Positions 28,715-38,330 of a DNA stretch of 64,000 nt are shown here, piece by piece. Position 1 is the stretch's first letter, and each line of letters starts with the position of its first letter. The position numbers were made by a program, and so were the translations under genes. This DNA comes from Anaerococcus sp. Marseille-P3625. Its GTDB lineage: Bacteria; Bacillota; Clostridia; Tissierellales; Peptoniphilaceae. The notes under the pieces were generated by a model. It was not told the origin of the DNA and did not search any database. It saw only the letters and a list, made by a program, of their open reading frames with translations. The stretch is from contig NZ_OCTP01000010.1 of the NCBI RefSeq assembly GCF_900232825.1, positions 558,001 to 622,000 of the forward strand. The letters run 5' to 3'.

Positions 28715-30019
28715 TTAAAGTGTTCTATTTATTAATTCTACAAATCTTTCGTTAGAATCTGTTCTTCTTAAAAGATCAATTAATTCAACAATTGAACCAG
28801 TCGCATCCATTTGTGATTTTCTAATTTTGAAAATTGCTTCAAGTTCTTCTTTTGATAATAATAATTCTTCTTTTCTAGTTGATGATTTTTCTATGTTTAT
28901 AGCTGGGAAAATTCTTCTATCTGATAATCTTCTATCCAAATGAACTTCCATATTTCCAGTTCCTTTGAATTCCTCAAAAATCAAATCGTCCATACGAGAT
29001 CCTGTTTCAACCAAAGCTGTTGCTAGAATAGTAAGTGATCCACCATTTTCAACATTTCTTGCAGCTCCAAAAAATTGTTTTGGACCTACCAAAGCCATAG
29101 GATCAAGACCTCCAGATAAAGTTTTTCCAGATTGTGGAGTTATGATGTTGTAGGCTCTTGCAAGTCTTGTTATTGAATCTAATAGTATTACCACGTCTTT
29201 TTTATCTTCGACAAATCTTTTGGCACGTTCCAAGATCATCTCTGCTATTTCTACATGATTTTGTGGTGGCATATCAAAAGTTGATGATGCAACCTCTGTT
29301 CTCATATAGTCATTGTCTGGATCTCTGTATTCATTTACAAATCTTATGAAATCTGTAACTTCTTCTGGTCTTTCATCTATTAGCAAAACAAATATTTTAA
29401 TATCATCGTAATTTTTTTCAATAGATCTTTCTATGTTTTTGATAAGAGTTGTTTTTCCAGCCTTAGGTTGAGATACGATAAGACCTCTTTGACCTTTTCC
29501 AACTGGGGAAATTATGTCTACAATTCTTCCAGAAATATCTCTATTGCTAGTTTCTAATTTAATTCTTTGATTTGGATAAATTGGGGTTAAATCATCAAAT
29601 CCAACTCTATTAAATGCATCTGCTGGCTTTAGGCCGTTTACATCGCTTACAAATATTAATGGTGCAAATTTATCTTTGTCGTGTTTTTCTCGAGCAATTC
29701 CCCTTATATAATCTCCTGTTTTTAGCTTAAACATTTTTATCTGCTTAGGTGGTACGTAAATATCGTCATCACCTTGTTCATATAAGTCAGATCTTAGAAA
29801 TCCAAATCCATCTGGCAAAATTTCAAGTACACCTTCGCAATCGAATTTTTCACCCAAATCATTGTCTTGTTTTTCTTTTTGCTCTTCTTCCTTTTCTTTT
29901 TTTGCCTCTTCTATTAATTTTATAAGTTCATCTTTTTTGTACCTAGTAACTGAAGGAATCTCTAGTGACTTTGCAATTTCCCTTAGACTAGCTACAGTAT
30001 TTTCTGTTAAATTTTCCAT
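28715..30019 (-). CDS. rho: Transcription termination factor Rho
   Basis: Hexameric RNA helicase, 434 aa from the ATG at 30019, which has AAGGT five bases upstream. The in-frame ATG at 30100 would run into fba and through a terminator. Domains: Rho_N (about 5-45), a short Glu/Lys linker, an RNA-binding cold-shock-like domain (about 55-125, [15 protein letters not shown]), then the ATPase with [28 protein letters not shown] and [13 protein letters not shown]. The large insertions of some actinobacterial Rho proteins are absent. Confidence 0.94.
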   Translation of the reverse strand: MENLTENTVASLREIAKSLEIPSVTRYKKDELIKLIEEAKKEKEEEQKEKQDNDLGEKFDCEGVLEILPDGFGFLRSDLYEQGDDDIYVPPKQIKMFKLKTGDYIRGIAREKHDKDKFAPLIFVSDVNGLKPADAFNRVGFDDLTPIYPNQRIKLETSNRDISGRIVDIISPVGKGQRGLIVSQPKAGKTTLIKNIERSIEKNYDDIKIFVLLIDERPEEVTDFIRFVNEYRDPDNDYMRTEVASSTFDMPPQNHVEIAEMILERAKRFVEDKKDVVILLDSITRLARAYNIITPQSGKTLSGGLDPMALVGPKQFFGAARNVENGGSLTILATALVETGSRMDDLIFEEFKGTGNMEVHLDRRLSDRRIFPAINIEKSSTRKEELLLSKEELEAIFKIRKSQMDATGSIVELIDLLRRTDSNERFVELINRTL

Positions 30020-30028
30020 ATATACCTT

Positions 30029-30066
30029 AAAAAAGGGATTGCTTCTTAATATTAAGTTGCAACCCC
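30029..30066 (-). terminator. Terminator between fba and rho, abutting the rho RBS
   Basis: On the minus strand, stem GGGGTTGC/GCAATCCC (one G-U pair) enclosing a second palindrome CTTAATATTAAG, followed by TTTTTT. The T-run ends only one base before the rho AAGG ribosome binding site. Confidence 0.75.
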
Positions 30067-30077
30067 TAATAATTTTT

Positions 30078-30944
30078 TTATTTGTTAGCTGAGCCTTCAC
30101 TGCCCATCATAGCAATTTTTTCATATAAAACTTCTTTGATTGCTTTTGTTCCTGGAGCCAATAATTTTCTAGGATCGTATCCCTTGCCTTCTTTATCTTT
30201 GCCAGCTTCAATATATTCTCTTGTTGCCTTTGCAAAAGCAATTTGACATTCAGTGTTTACATTTATTTTTGAAACGCCAAGGCTAATGGCTTTTTTGATT
30301 TGATCTTCTGGAATTCCTGTTCCACCGTGTAATACTAATGGCATTTTCACAGCATCAGATATTTCTTTTAGTCTATCAAAATTTAGGCCTTTCCAATTAG
30401 CTGGATAAACTCCATGGATATTACCTATACCTGCTGCCAAGAAATCTATGCCGCAAGCGGCAATTTTTTTGCATTCTTCAACATCTGCAAGTTCACCCTC
30501 GCTTGCAACTCCATCTTCTTCTCCACCGATTCCACCAACTTCAGCTTCAACTGAGATGTTTTTGCTGTGAGCAAGAGCTACTATTTCTTTTGTTTTTTCG
30601 ATATTTTCTTCTAGTGGCAATGAAGAACCGTCAAACATTACTGATGTAAATCCAGCTTCTATACAAGCTTTTGCTCCCTCATAAGAACCATGGTCAAGGT
30701 GAATTGCTACTGGAACTGTGATATTTAAGCTATCATGCATAGCGCGAACTAAATCTGCAACAACTTTAAATCCGCCCATGTATTTTGCAGCACCTTCACT
30801 TGATGCTATGATAACTGCTGTTTTTTTCTCTTCTGCTGCTTCTAAAATTGCTCTGGTCCATTCTAAGTTGTTTGTGTTAAAATGAGCTATAGCGTAACCA
30901 TTTTCATAAGCCTTGTCCAAAAATTCTTTTGCATTAACTAACAT
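30078..30944 (-). CDS. fba: Class II fructose-bisphosphate aldolase
   Basis: Zn-dependent glycolytic aldolase, 288 aa from the ATG at 30944, chosen because AAGGAG precedes it; an ATG 33 bases upstream has no RBS. The active-site Asp and Zn His are in IHLDHGSYEG, another Zn site in LVLHGGTGIP, and the phosphate-binding SKINVNTECQ. The length matches the FbaA/GatY class. Confidence 0.94.
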   Translation of the reverse strand: MLVNAKEFLDKAYENGYAIAHFNTNNLEWTRAILEAAEEKKTAVIIASSEGAAKYMGGFKVVADLVRAMHDSLNITVPVAIHLDHGSYEGAKACIEAGFTSVMFDGSSLPLEENIEKTKEIVALAHSKNISVEAEVGGIGGEEDGVASEGELADVEECKKIAACGIDFLAAGIGNIHGVYPANWKGLNFDRLKEISDAVKMPLVLHGGTGIPEDQIKKAISLGVSKINVNTECQIAFAKATREYIEAGKDKEGKGYDPRKLLAPGTKAIKEVLYEKIAMMGSEGSANK

Positions 30945-30996
30945 TTCATTCTCCTTATAAAATTTCAAAATTTCCAACTATTATCATAATACCCTA

Positions 30997-32709
30997 TTAT
31001 TTTCTTAAATCTTCACTAATTTGAGATACTATTTTAGAAATTGCTTCTCCTTTATCAATTAACAAATTCTTCATATCAATTCTTTTAGAATATTCGACTT
31101 GTCCATTTATGGCATCTTTTCCAACTGTTATTCTATAAGGAATTCCAATTAGATCTCTATCGTTAAATTTAACTCCAGCTCTTTCTTTTCTATCATCTAA
31201 TAAAACTTCAATACCCTTATCTTTTAGGCTTTGATATATATCTTCAGCAAGTTTAACTTGATTTTCATCTTTAGTATTTACAAGTGTAATAATCACATGG
31301 AATGGTGCAACTGATGTTGGCCAAATTATTCCATTTTCATCATAATTTTGCTCAACGATTGCTGATATTGATCTTGATACTCCTATGCCGTAAGAGCCCA
31401 TAATAAATGGCTTACTTACACCATTTTCATCTAGAAAGTTTGCATTTAAAGCTTCTGAGTATTTTGTTCCAAGTTGGAAAATATTTCCTACTTCTATACC
31501 CCTTGCTGATTTGTATAATCCTGAACCATTGTATGCTGGATCATTTTCTTTTGCCAAAATCAAATCTTCTGCAATTTCGCCATCAAAATCTCTACCATAA
31601 TTTGCATTGATATAATGATGGTCGTCTTTATTTGCTCCAACAACAAGATTGTTTATTTCTGTAAGACTTTTATCTATGATAATTTTTGCATCTTTTAGGC
31701 CAATTGGTCCTGTAAATCCAGCTTTGGCAGAAGTAATTTTTAAGATAGATTCATCATCTAACATTTGGATTTCATGTTCTGGAACTTTAAGATATGATAT
31801 GAGTTTTGCCATATTTAGCTCTCTATTTCCAGGAATAAATACGAAAACTGGTTCTCCTTCTACCAATAAATCAATTGCCTTTGCACATTTTGAAGGATCT
31901 ACATCCAAAAAGTTAGAAACTTCTTCGATAGTTTTGGTATCGATTGTTTCTACCAATTCTAGTTTTCTTTCTTCTTCTCTTATAGGATCGATTTTTATTC
32001 TTGCTTTTTCATCTGTGTAGGCATCATCACTTCCATCGGTGTATAAAATTACACCTTCTCCACTTTCAGCAAGAGCTATAAATTCATGTGATTTTCTACC
32101 ACCCATTGCCCCATTGTCACCTTCAACTATCTTATAATCAAGTTTCATCTGATCAAAGGCATATTCATAAGCTTTCCACATATTCATATAAGATTTTTCA
32201 AGACTCTCATAATCCTTATCAAAAGTATAGGCATCTTTCATTAGGAAATCTCTTGAACGATTTATACCAAATCTAGGTCTTTTTTCATCTCTAAATTTAT
32301 CTACAATTTGATAAAGATTAAGAGGTAATTGCTTGTAGGAATTTATTTCATCTTTTATTAATGCCACAAAGGCTTCCTCAGCTGTTGGTCCAAGGGCATA
32401 TTCTCTTTCGTGTCTATCTTTTAATTTAAACATCTCTGGACCAAATGTATCCCATCTACCTGATGCCTCCCAAATTTCTCTAGGTTGCAAAATTGATGTG
32501 GAAACTTCAATTGCTCCATATTCGTTCATAGCATCTCTAACAATTTTTTCAATTTTATTTAAAACTAACTTGCCTAATGGTAAGAATGAATATATTCCAG
32601 ATGCTTGTTTTCTAATATATCCTGCTCTTACTAATAATTTGTGACTTACAGTTTCAGCATCAACTGGGTCTTCTCTTAATGTTGGCATATAATAATTCGA
32701 TAATCTCAT
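30997..32709 (-). CDS. proS: Prolyl-tRNA synthetase (bacterial type)
   Basis: Class II synthetase of 570 aa. Motif 2 region RFGINRSRDFLMKDAYTFD and motif 3 GSYGIGVSRS are present. The editing (INS) domain between them (about 225-395) makes it the long bacterial form; the C-terminal anticodon-binding domain spans about 465-570. GPTAEEAF is typical. No T-box fits in the 6-nt gap to tex, so expression depends on upstream transcription. Confidence 0.95.
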   Translation of the reverse strand: MRLSNYYMPTLREDPVDAETVSHKLLVRAGYIRKQASGIYSFLPLGKLVLNKIEKIVRDAMNEYGAIEVSTSILQPREIWEASGRWDTFGPEMFKLKDRHEREYALGPTAEEAFVALIKDEINSYKQLPLNLYQIVDKFRDEKRPRFGINRSRDFLMKDAYTFDKDYESLEKSYMNMWKAYEYAFDQMKLDYKIVEGDNGAMGGRKSHEFIALAESGEGVILYTDGSDDAYTDEKARIKIDPIREEERKLELVETIDTKTIEEVSNFLDVDPSKCAKAIDLLVEGEPVFVFIPGNRELNMAKLISYLKVPEHEIQMLDDESILKITSAKAGFTGPIGLKDAKIIIDKSLTEINNLVVGANKDDHHYINANYGRDFDGEIAEDLILAKENDPAYNGSGLYKSARGIEVGNIFQLGTKYSEALNANFLDENGVSKPFIMGSYGIGVSRSISAIVEQNYDENGIIWPTSVAPFHVIITLVNTKDENQVKLAEDIYQSLKDKGIEVLLDDRKERAGVKFNDRDLIGIPYRITVGKDAINGQVEYSKRIDMKNLLIDKGEAISKIVSQISEDLRK

Positions 32710-32715
32710 ATTTTT

Positions 32716-34797
32716 TTAATCCCTTAGGGATAAACCTATCCTTTCTTTTTCTTTGTCTATTTCAATAACTTTTACTTCGACAATATCTGAATTTGTCAAA
32801 ACTTCGTTTGGGTTTTTTATAAATTTATCACTCATATTTGATATATGAATAAGTCCATCAATTCCAACACCAATATCGACAAAAGCACCAAAATCCGTTA
32901 TGTTTCTAACTTTTCCAGAAATTTTATCTCCAATTTTTAAATCGTCTATTGTCATAATTTCTGATTTTGTTAAAACTTCTGGGTTATCATCTCTTGGATC
33001 TCTTCCAGGCTTTTTTAATTCATCGATAATATCTTTTAGAGTTGGCAATCCAACTTCTAATTTTTCGCTAATTTCTTCTAAATTTATATCATCAAGATCG
33101 TAATTTATTATTTCTTTGGCAATTTTATAACTTTCAGGGTGTACTGATGTATTATCTAAAATTTCTGGTGAATCAGGAAATCTTAAAAATCCTGCTGCTA
33201 ATTTATAGGTTTTATCCCCAAGACCTTTAACTTTTTTTAGGTCTTTCCTATAAATTAATTTGCCTTCTTTGAAGTCTTCTTCAATTCTTTTTGCTAAAGT
33301 TAAGTTTAGACCAGAAACGTATGATAATAACTTGTAAGAAGCGTTATTTATGCTTACTCCAACCTCATTTACAGAATCTTCCACAACTTTTGAAAGTTCA
33401 TTGTCCAATTTCTTTTCATTTAAGTCGTGCTGGTATTGGCCGATGCCTATGTGTTTTGGCTCAATTTTTACAAGTTCTGCCATTGGATCTTGAAGCCTAC
33501 GAGCCATAGAAATTGCTCCTCTGATTGTTACATCCAAATCTGGAAATTCTTCTTCTCCAAGGCTTGATGCAGAATAAACTGACGCCCCAGCTTCATTTAC
33601 AATTGCATAAGAAATTTTTTCATCTAAACTTTCAATAAGCTTATTTACAAAAATTTCTGTTTCACGACTTGCAGTTGCATTGCCAAGAGCTATTAAATTT
33701 ACTCCATGTTTTTTAATAAGATTTGTAAGTATTTCTAAAGCTTCTTTTTCTTTTTTGTGAGGAATTACCGGGTAAATTACCGCTTGGTCTAAATATTTCC
33801 CGTTGCTATCTACTACTGCAACTTTGCATCCAGTTCTATAACCTGGGTCAAGGCCCATAACAACCTTGCTTTTTATTGGTCTTTGTAATAAATAAGGTTT
33901 TAAATTCTTAGAAAAAACTTTGATTGATTCATCTTCAGCAATTTCTGTAATATTATTTCTCATTTCAGTAGAAATTGACGGTAGAATTAATCTTTTGTAA
34001 GCATCGTTTATACAAATATCTAATAATTCTTTTTGATAGGAATTATCTGTTTGATATAAATTGCTTATAAGTTTTTTATTATATTCATCAGAAAATTCAA
34101 GTTTTACGCTTAAAGCTCCTTCTTTTTCTCCACGATTTATGGCAAGAGTTTGGTAAGCCTTAAGATCTTTTATTTTTTTATTAAAATCATGATAGGGTTC
34201 GTATAGATTTTTTTCATCTTCTTTATTGCTTACAAGAATTCTTGCCCTCATAAAGCCATCACGTCTTACGATATTTCTAGCATCTAGGTTGTTATTTATA
34301 TCTTCTGCCATAATATCAAGAGCTTTTTCAATTGCAAGCTCTGGCGATTCTATGTCCTCGTTTACAAACTCTTTTGCAAAGTTAATTGCGTCATCTTCGT
34401 CTTTTGCCTTAGAAAAAAGATAAGCAAATAGTGGCTCAAGTCCCAATTCTTTTGCCATATCGGCACGAGTTTTTCTTTTTTTCTTATAGGGATTATAAAT
34501 ATCTTCTAACAAAGTTAGGGAATTTGTCTCTAAAATTTTTGCTTTTAATTCATCAGTTAAGTTACCTGAATTTTCCAAAGCACTTATAATCTCTTCTTGT
34601 CTTTTTTCTATATTTCTTAATTTATTAAGATTTTTTTCGATTTCTCTTACTTCAACATCAGTAAGATTACCGGTTTTTTCTTTTCTATATCTTGCAATAA
34701 AAGCTACAGTTGAGCCTTCATCCAAAAGTTCTATTACATTTTCAATTTTACTTGCTTCGATTTTTAAATCTTCAGCTAAAATATTTACTATATCCAT
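32716..34797 (-). CDS. tex: RNA-binding transcription accessory protein Tex
   Basis: S1-containing protein of 693 aa from the ATG at 34797 (RBS AAAGGA); the open frame continues upstream into the next gene and is not credible there. Regions: N-terminal helical Tex domain, a YqgF/RNase H-like domain (VVMGLDPGYRTGCKVAVVD), helix-hairpin-helix segments (KVKGLGDKTYKLAAGF) and a C-terminal S1 domain (KISGKVRNITDFGAFVDIG). Confidence 0.94.
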   Translation of the reverse strand: MDIVNILAEDLKIEASKIENVIELLDEGSTVAFIARYRKEKTGNLTDVEVREIEKNLNKLRNIEKRQEEIISALENSGNLTDELKAKILETNSLTLLEDIYNPYKKKRKTRADMAKELGLEPLFAYLFSKAKDEDDAINFAKEFVNEDIESPELAIEKALDIMAEDINNNLDARNIVRRDGFMRARILVSNKEDEKNLYEPYHDFNKKIKDLKAYQTLAINRGEKEGALSVKLEFSDEYNKKLISNLYQTDNSYQKELLDICINDAYKRLILPSISTEMRNNITEIAEDESIKVFSKNLKPYLLQRPIKSKVVMGLDPGYRTGCKVAVVDSNGKYLDQAVIYPVIPHKKEKEALEILTNLIKKHGVNLIALGNATASRETEIFVNKLIESLDEKISYAIVNEAGASVYSASSLGEEEFPDLDVTIRGAISMARRLQDPMAELVKIEPKHIGIGQYQHDLNEKKLDNELSKVVEDSVNEVGVSINNASYKLLSYVSGLNLTLAKRIEEDFKEGKLIYRKDLKKVKGLGDKTYKLAAGFLRFPDSPEILDNTSVHPESYKIAKEIINYDLDDINLEEISEKLEVGLPTLKDIIDELKKPGRDPRDDNPEVLTKSEIMTIDDLKIGDKISGKVRNITDFGAFVDIGVGIDGLIHISNMSDKFIKNPNEVLTNSDIVEVKVIEIDKEKERIGLSLRD

Positions 34798-34805
34798 AAT
34801 TTCCT

Positions 34806-35579
34806 TTATAAAATAAACAACTTCAAAAAATAAATTAACAACAAATGGGCTGGATAAAATATGTAAAATAGCCATTTGCTTTCTTTGCCTTTTTTGCCAT
34901 TATATAACATAAGTAGTGGGATTGATAAATAGACAAAACCATAGGTCATTTCGATAACATAACCCCATACTTCTAATTCGAAGAAAAATCCAACGAAAAG
35001 AGCAATAGCCGTAGAAATTTTACTATTTCTTGTTAGATATATCAAAACTATCGCCAATACACCCTTATAACTATAATCTGTTTTTAAAATATTTCCAAGA
35101 GCCATTCCGACAAGACTTATAAAAATTATTATAATTATTTTGATAATGTCATTTTTCTCTGATTGAAAAACTTTTTCTATGGCAAATATGGTTAATGCTC
35201 CAATAAGCAAGGTAAAAATTACATTTTGGCTTCCAAAGTAAAATAAGGAATCATTTAATGCCAAATCAAAGGGGATTTCTGAGATTAGAGCAAAAATTAA
35301 CATCCTTAAAAAATATTTTTTTATATCCGAGCTATAAATTACAGCTTGCACTGTAAAAAAACAAAAAATTGGCATAGAAATTCTACCGATAAAGACAAAT
35401 ATATCAGCAAGCATCCAATATTTTTCTCCAAGTAAATAGAGAAAATCACTTTGAGCAAGGTGAGATAAAAACATGGCAATAATTGCTATTATTTTGATTT
35501 GTCCGCCTGTAAGAAAATTCCTATCTCTAAGCCAGACTTTTTTGTATTCTTCTTTTGATTTTAAATTTATAATTTCCAT
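34806..35579 (-). CDS. TraX-family membrane protein
   Basis: Polytopic protein of 257 aa with about seven hydrophobic helices. The N-terminal LTGGQIKIIAIIAMFLSHLA and the GRISMPIFCFFTVQA block match the TraX family, named after the F-pilin acetylase; in Firmicutes these are chromosomal proteins of unknown substrate, probably acyltransferases. Eight nt from the tex start and seven from the next gene. Confidence 0.75.
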   Translation of the reverse strand: MEIINLKSKEEYKKVWLRDRNFLTGGQIKIIAIIAMFLSHLAQSDFLYLLGEKYWMLADIFVFIGRISMPIFCFFTVQAVIYSSDIKKYFLRMLIFALISEIPFDLALNDSLFYFGSQNVIFTLLIGALTIFAIEKVFQSEKNDIIKIIIIIFISLVGMALGNILKTDYSYKGVLAIVLIYLTRNSKISTAIALFVGFFFELEVWGYVIEMTYGFVYLSIPLLMLYNGKKGKESKWLFYIFYPAHLLLIYFLKLFIL

Positions 35580-35586
35580 AATTCAC

Positions 35587-36783
35587 CTAATTGCCTGAAA
35601 TAAAGTTTATTTTATATTTAGGAAAATTCATGCTTATATTCTTGCCTCCAACATTTGCATAATCCATTTGATCAATATCAAAGATATTTGATGGGTCAAA
35701 AAATACAACTTTGCTAAAAGGCTTAGTTTTTGGCGAAATTTCTAGTTCAAACTTATAAGCATCTTTATCTTTGGCATATTGTATTAAAATATCAATAAAT
35801 CTACCATAATCGTATTCATTAAAAGTTTTAAATTCCAAGTCGATTTTGTATTGATCATTTTCTTGGATCTTAAATTTAGCCTTATCACTAGTATAAGAAA
35901 GTTTTTCTTTAGTGGATAAATTGGTAATTGTCATTGTACTTAGGTTGATATAATCTTCTGAATCCATTGAAATTATCTTTAGTAGGTCAGTATTAGATAA
36001 TTTATTAATAAATTCATCTTCCTTAATTTTATTTATTGGAACTTCTATTTTTTCTTCTTTGTCGTCAATTTTTGATTTAAGGAGTTCCTCCTTAATTTTT
36101 TTGCTGTCTATGGTATCTGTTGGATCATCGTCATTTTTGCTAAATTCACTTTTTCTGATCCTTCTACCCTGATTTTTGGACTGACTAGGAGATTTTTTTT
36201 CTTTTTCATCTTCATTTAAGAAATCTTTGATCTCTTTAAAATTCATTTTTTCATTTATTAATATATTATCCTTATTTGATAAATATTTATAGGTAGAGTA
36301 AGTCGTTTTGAAAACCATATACAAAAAACTTATAGACGTTGCTAATCTAATAATATCTTTGGGAATAAAATTCTTGTAATTTAAAATATTTATCACAAGC
36401 ATTAGCATGAAAGGTGATATTCCAGAAAAATTCAAAAAGTCCTTAAGTTTTGATTTCTTAACTACTTCTTTTTCTTCACTAAGACTTTCTTTTTTTACTA
36501 GCATTTTAAATACTTTTACAAAAAATACTAGAAATCCCAATACATAAAGTACAGTCACCCCATTATAAACTTGTGGATAATTATCATAGATATTAAATGG
36601 TAATTTTTTTATTGTATAGTCTATGCCAAAGGCAAAAATTAGCAGTAAAAGTCCTGTTTTTCTAAAGGTTTTTGATATCAAAAATATAAGCAAAAATAAG
36701 ATAATTAAGCCCAATCCTATGTAAATCATATAATTATTAGTAGGTATTGCTTGTAATTGTCTTAAAATAAAAGAATAATCCAT
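35587..36783 (-). CDS. Membrane protein of unknown function
   Basis: A 398-aa protein I do not recognise. Five or so hydrophobic stretches lie in the N-terminal half (about 18-35, 43-60, 72-92, 117-135, 140-160). A charged, Lys/Asp/Glu-rich linker (about 175-255, with SQSKNQGRRIRKSEFSKN) follows, then a likely soluble domain of about 140 residues rich in beta-type pattern (ending INFISGN). It starts a minus-strand group with the TraX protein and tex. No catalytic motif is evident. Confidence 0.6.
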   Translation of the reverse strand: MDYSFILRQLQAIPTNNYMIYIGLGLIILFLLIFLISKTFRKTGLLLLIFAFGIDYTIKKLPFNIYDNYPQVYNGVTVLYVLGFLVFFVKVFKMLVKKESLSEEKEVVKKSKLKDFLNFSGISPFMLMLVINILNYKNFIPKDIIRLATSISFLYMVFKTTYSTYKYLSNKDNILINEKMNFKEIKDFLNEDEKEKKSPSQSKNQGRRIRKSEFSKNDDDPTDTIDSKKIKEELLKSKIDDKEEKIEVPINKIKEDEFINKLSNTDLLKIISMDSEDYINLSTMTITNLSTKEKLSYTSDKAKFKIQENDQYKIDLEFKTFNEYDYGRFIDILIQYAKDKDAYKFELEISPKTKPFSKVVFFDPSNIFDIDQMDYANVGGKNISMNFPKYKINFISGN

Positions 36784-36844
36784 AATAACTCCTTGTATAA
36801 TTATATCAAATTCGTTTAAGCTTACAAATTTATTTTTAATATTT

Positions 36845-36872
36845 TTGGATTAATTATAAAAGAAAGTATAAT
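36845..36872 (+). promoter_or_regulatory. Promoter of tRNA-Thr
   Basis: -10 TATAAT (36867-36872) with a weak -35 TTGGAT (36845-36850) 16 nt upstream. The predicted start site is a few bases before the mature tRNA. Confidence 0.55.
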
Positions 36873-36881
36873 AAAAAATAT

Positions 36882-36957
36882 GCTTCAATAGCTCAATTGG
36901 CAGAGCAACGGTATCGTAAACCGTAGGTTGCAGGTTCAATTCCTGTTTGAAGCTCCA
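36882..36957 (+). tRNA. tRNA-Thr (anticodon CGT)
   Basis: Cloverleaf with perfect 7-bp acceptor stem GCTTCAA/TTGAAGC, anticodon stem ACGGT/ACCGT and loop ATCGTAA (anticodon CGT, reading ACG). The T-loop TTCAATT and an encoded CCA end (36955-36957) are present. It stands alone on the plus strand. Confidence 0.95.
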
Positions 36958-36964
36958 AAATTTA

Positions 36965-36994
36965 AAAGACCTAGATTTAATCTAGGTCTTTCTT
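36965..36994 (+). terminator. Terminator of tRNA-Thr
   Basis: An 11-bp stem AAAGACCTAGA/TCTAGGTCTTT (36965-36975 and 36981-36991) with loop TTTAA and a short T-rich tail. Confidence 0.75.
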
Positions 36995-37054
36995 GTTTTA
37001 AAAACAATTTCATTTTGAATTTTCAAAATTTTATTTTTTTTATTAAATCTTTTC

Positions 37055-37363
37055 CTAATTATCCTTATCTTGTATTATATAATTTGCCAAGTCAAGCAAA
37101 TCTTTTGCCATATAATAATTATCGCCCAAAAGATCGTAAATTGCATCTTCTGTTAAAATTCCTTGGTTTATATCTTCTGGAATTTTACCTTCGTTTGAAG
37201 CATCAAAATCATCCATAAAATCCTTAGAATAATAATATTTTTCCAATTTTTCTAATTCTTTTTGGTGGTTTTTAAATTTTTCCAAGGCTTGTCTTAAATT
37301 TTCTGTGATTTTGATATGGTCTTCGTAGATTTTTGTATAATCTTTAATGTGTTCGTAATTCAT
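37055..37363 (-). CDS. DUF4298 domain protein
   Basis: A 102-aa protein with the DUF4298 pattern: N-terminal helices (LEKFKNHQKELEKLEKYYY), then GKIPEDINQGILTEDAIYDL. Function unknown. Small, acidic and cytoplasmic. It is one base downstream of the serine hydrolase gene stop codon and probably cotranscribed with it. Confidence 0.75.
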   Translation of the reverse strand: MNYEHIKDYTKIYEDHIKITENLRQALEKFKNHQKELEKLEKYYYSKDFMDDFDASNEGKIPEDINQGILTEDAIYDLLGDNYYMAKDLLDLANYIIQDKDN

Positions 37364-37364
37364 T

Positions 37365-38300
37365 TTATCCTCTTATTTCGTAAATTTTTTCTATTATTTG
37401 GTCAATATCTTCTTTTATCTTATGAGCTTTGCTCAAAGATCCACTATTTGTGGCAACAATTATTATATCCAAATTTTTCAAAAAAACAATTAATTGTCCA
37501 CCAGTTCCTGATGCAAAAATAGTATTTTTATCAGAAATCCAAATCCCCAAGCCATAATAATCTTCTGACAAAAATTTTCTTTGATTTTCATTGGTATTTT
37601 TTTCTATTGGCTTTTGCATTAGATCTACATATGATTTATCAATAATTTTTCTACCATTAAATATTCCATTATTTGCTATAAGCTTGCCAATTTTTAGCAT
37701 GTCATAGGCGTTTAATTTTATTTTTGTAGCACCTGCTAGATATTTTCCATATTTTCCCCAAGATCTATCTTTTATATCCAAGGGAACAAGCAAATCCTCA
37801 TTTATAAAATCAAAAAGATCATATTCTAAATATTCTTCCATAGTTGCGGAAAGCAAATAATATCCAGCATTAGAATACAAAAATTCTTTTCCAGGCTTAT
37901 AATAAAGTGGATAGTTAATGCAATAATCAAAAAGATTATCATAGTCACTTTCTTTTAAATCCTTGGAAAAAAGCAACAAATCTCTATATCCAGTAGTATG
38001 TGTCAGTAAGTGTTTTACTTTGACTTCTTTGAGATTTTTTAAATTTTTCTTATTGGTTAAATTGATTTTATCTTTAATAATAGGAAAAATTTCAGTTTCC
38101 AATGAAAATTCGCCAGATGTTTTATCAATTAATATCCCACATGCTAAAGAGAGGACAGTTTTTGATATGGATCTAACATCAAAGACCTTATCATTTGCTA
38201 GATCTAAAATATAATCCGAATTATTCTCATATATTATCAAACTTTCTGCTGAATTTTTATTTTCGATTATTTGTTTTGCAAATTTTTCAATATTTTCCAT
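37365..38300 (-). CDS. Serine hydrolase (class C beta-lactamase / PBP-like family)
   Basis: Penicillin-binding-protein-like hydrolase of 311 aa from the ATG at 38300; a TTG at 38315 would add five residues. The SxxK motif is in DVRSISKTVLSLACG, the second motif in FLYSNAGYYLL (YxN), and a GTGG loop occurs in ASGTGGQLIV. There is no signal peptide, so it is cytoplasmic and likely an esterase or peptidase rather than a beta-lactamase. Confidence 0.8.
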   Translation of the reverse strand: MENIEKFAKQIIENKNSAESLIIYENNSDYILDLANDKVFDVRSISKTVLSLACGILIDKTSGEFSLETEIFPIIKDKINLTNKKNLKNLKEVKVKHLLTHTTGYRDLLLFSKDLKESDYDNLFDYCINYPLYYKPGKEFLYSNAGYYLLSATMEEYLEYDLFDFINEDLLVPLDIKDRSWGKYGKYLAGATKIKLNAYDMLKIGKLIANNGIFNGRKIIDKSYVDLMQKPIEKNTNENQRKFLSEDYYGLGIWISDKNTIFASGTGGQLIVFLKNLDIIIVATNSGSLSKAHKIKEDIDQIIEKIYEIRG

Positions 38301-38330
38301 AATTTTTAAATTCAATATTTATCCAAATTG

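Noticed and set aside
30020..30100. Longer Rho starting at 30100.
   Set aside because: It would overlap fba and translate through a terminator; the ATG at 30019 has an RBS and begins the normal Rho_N domain.
34798..34875. Longer Tex starting at 34875.
   Set aside because: The extension is hydrophobic, overlaps the TraX gene out of frame and has no RBS.
37365..38300. Serine hydrolase as a secreted beta-lactamase.
   Set aside because: No signal peptide, and motif 3 is not KTG; the SxxK/YxN pair alone does not indicate antibiotic hydrolysis.
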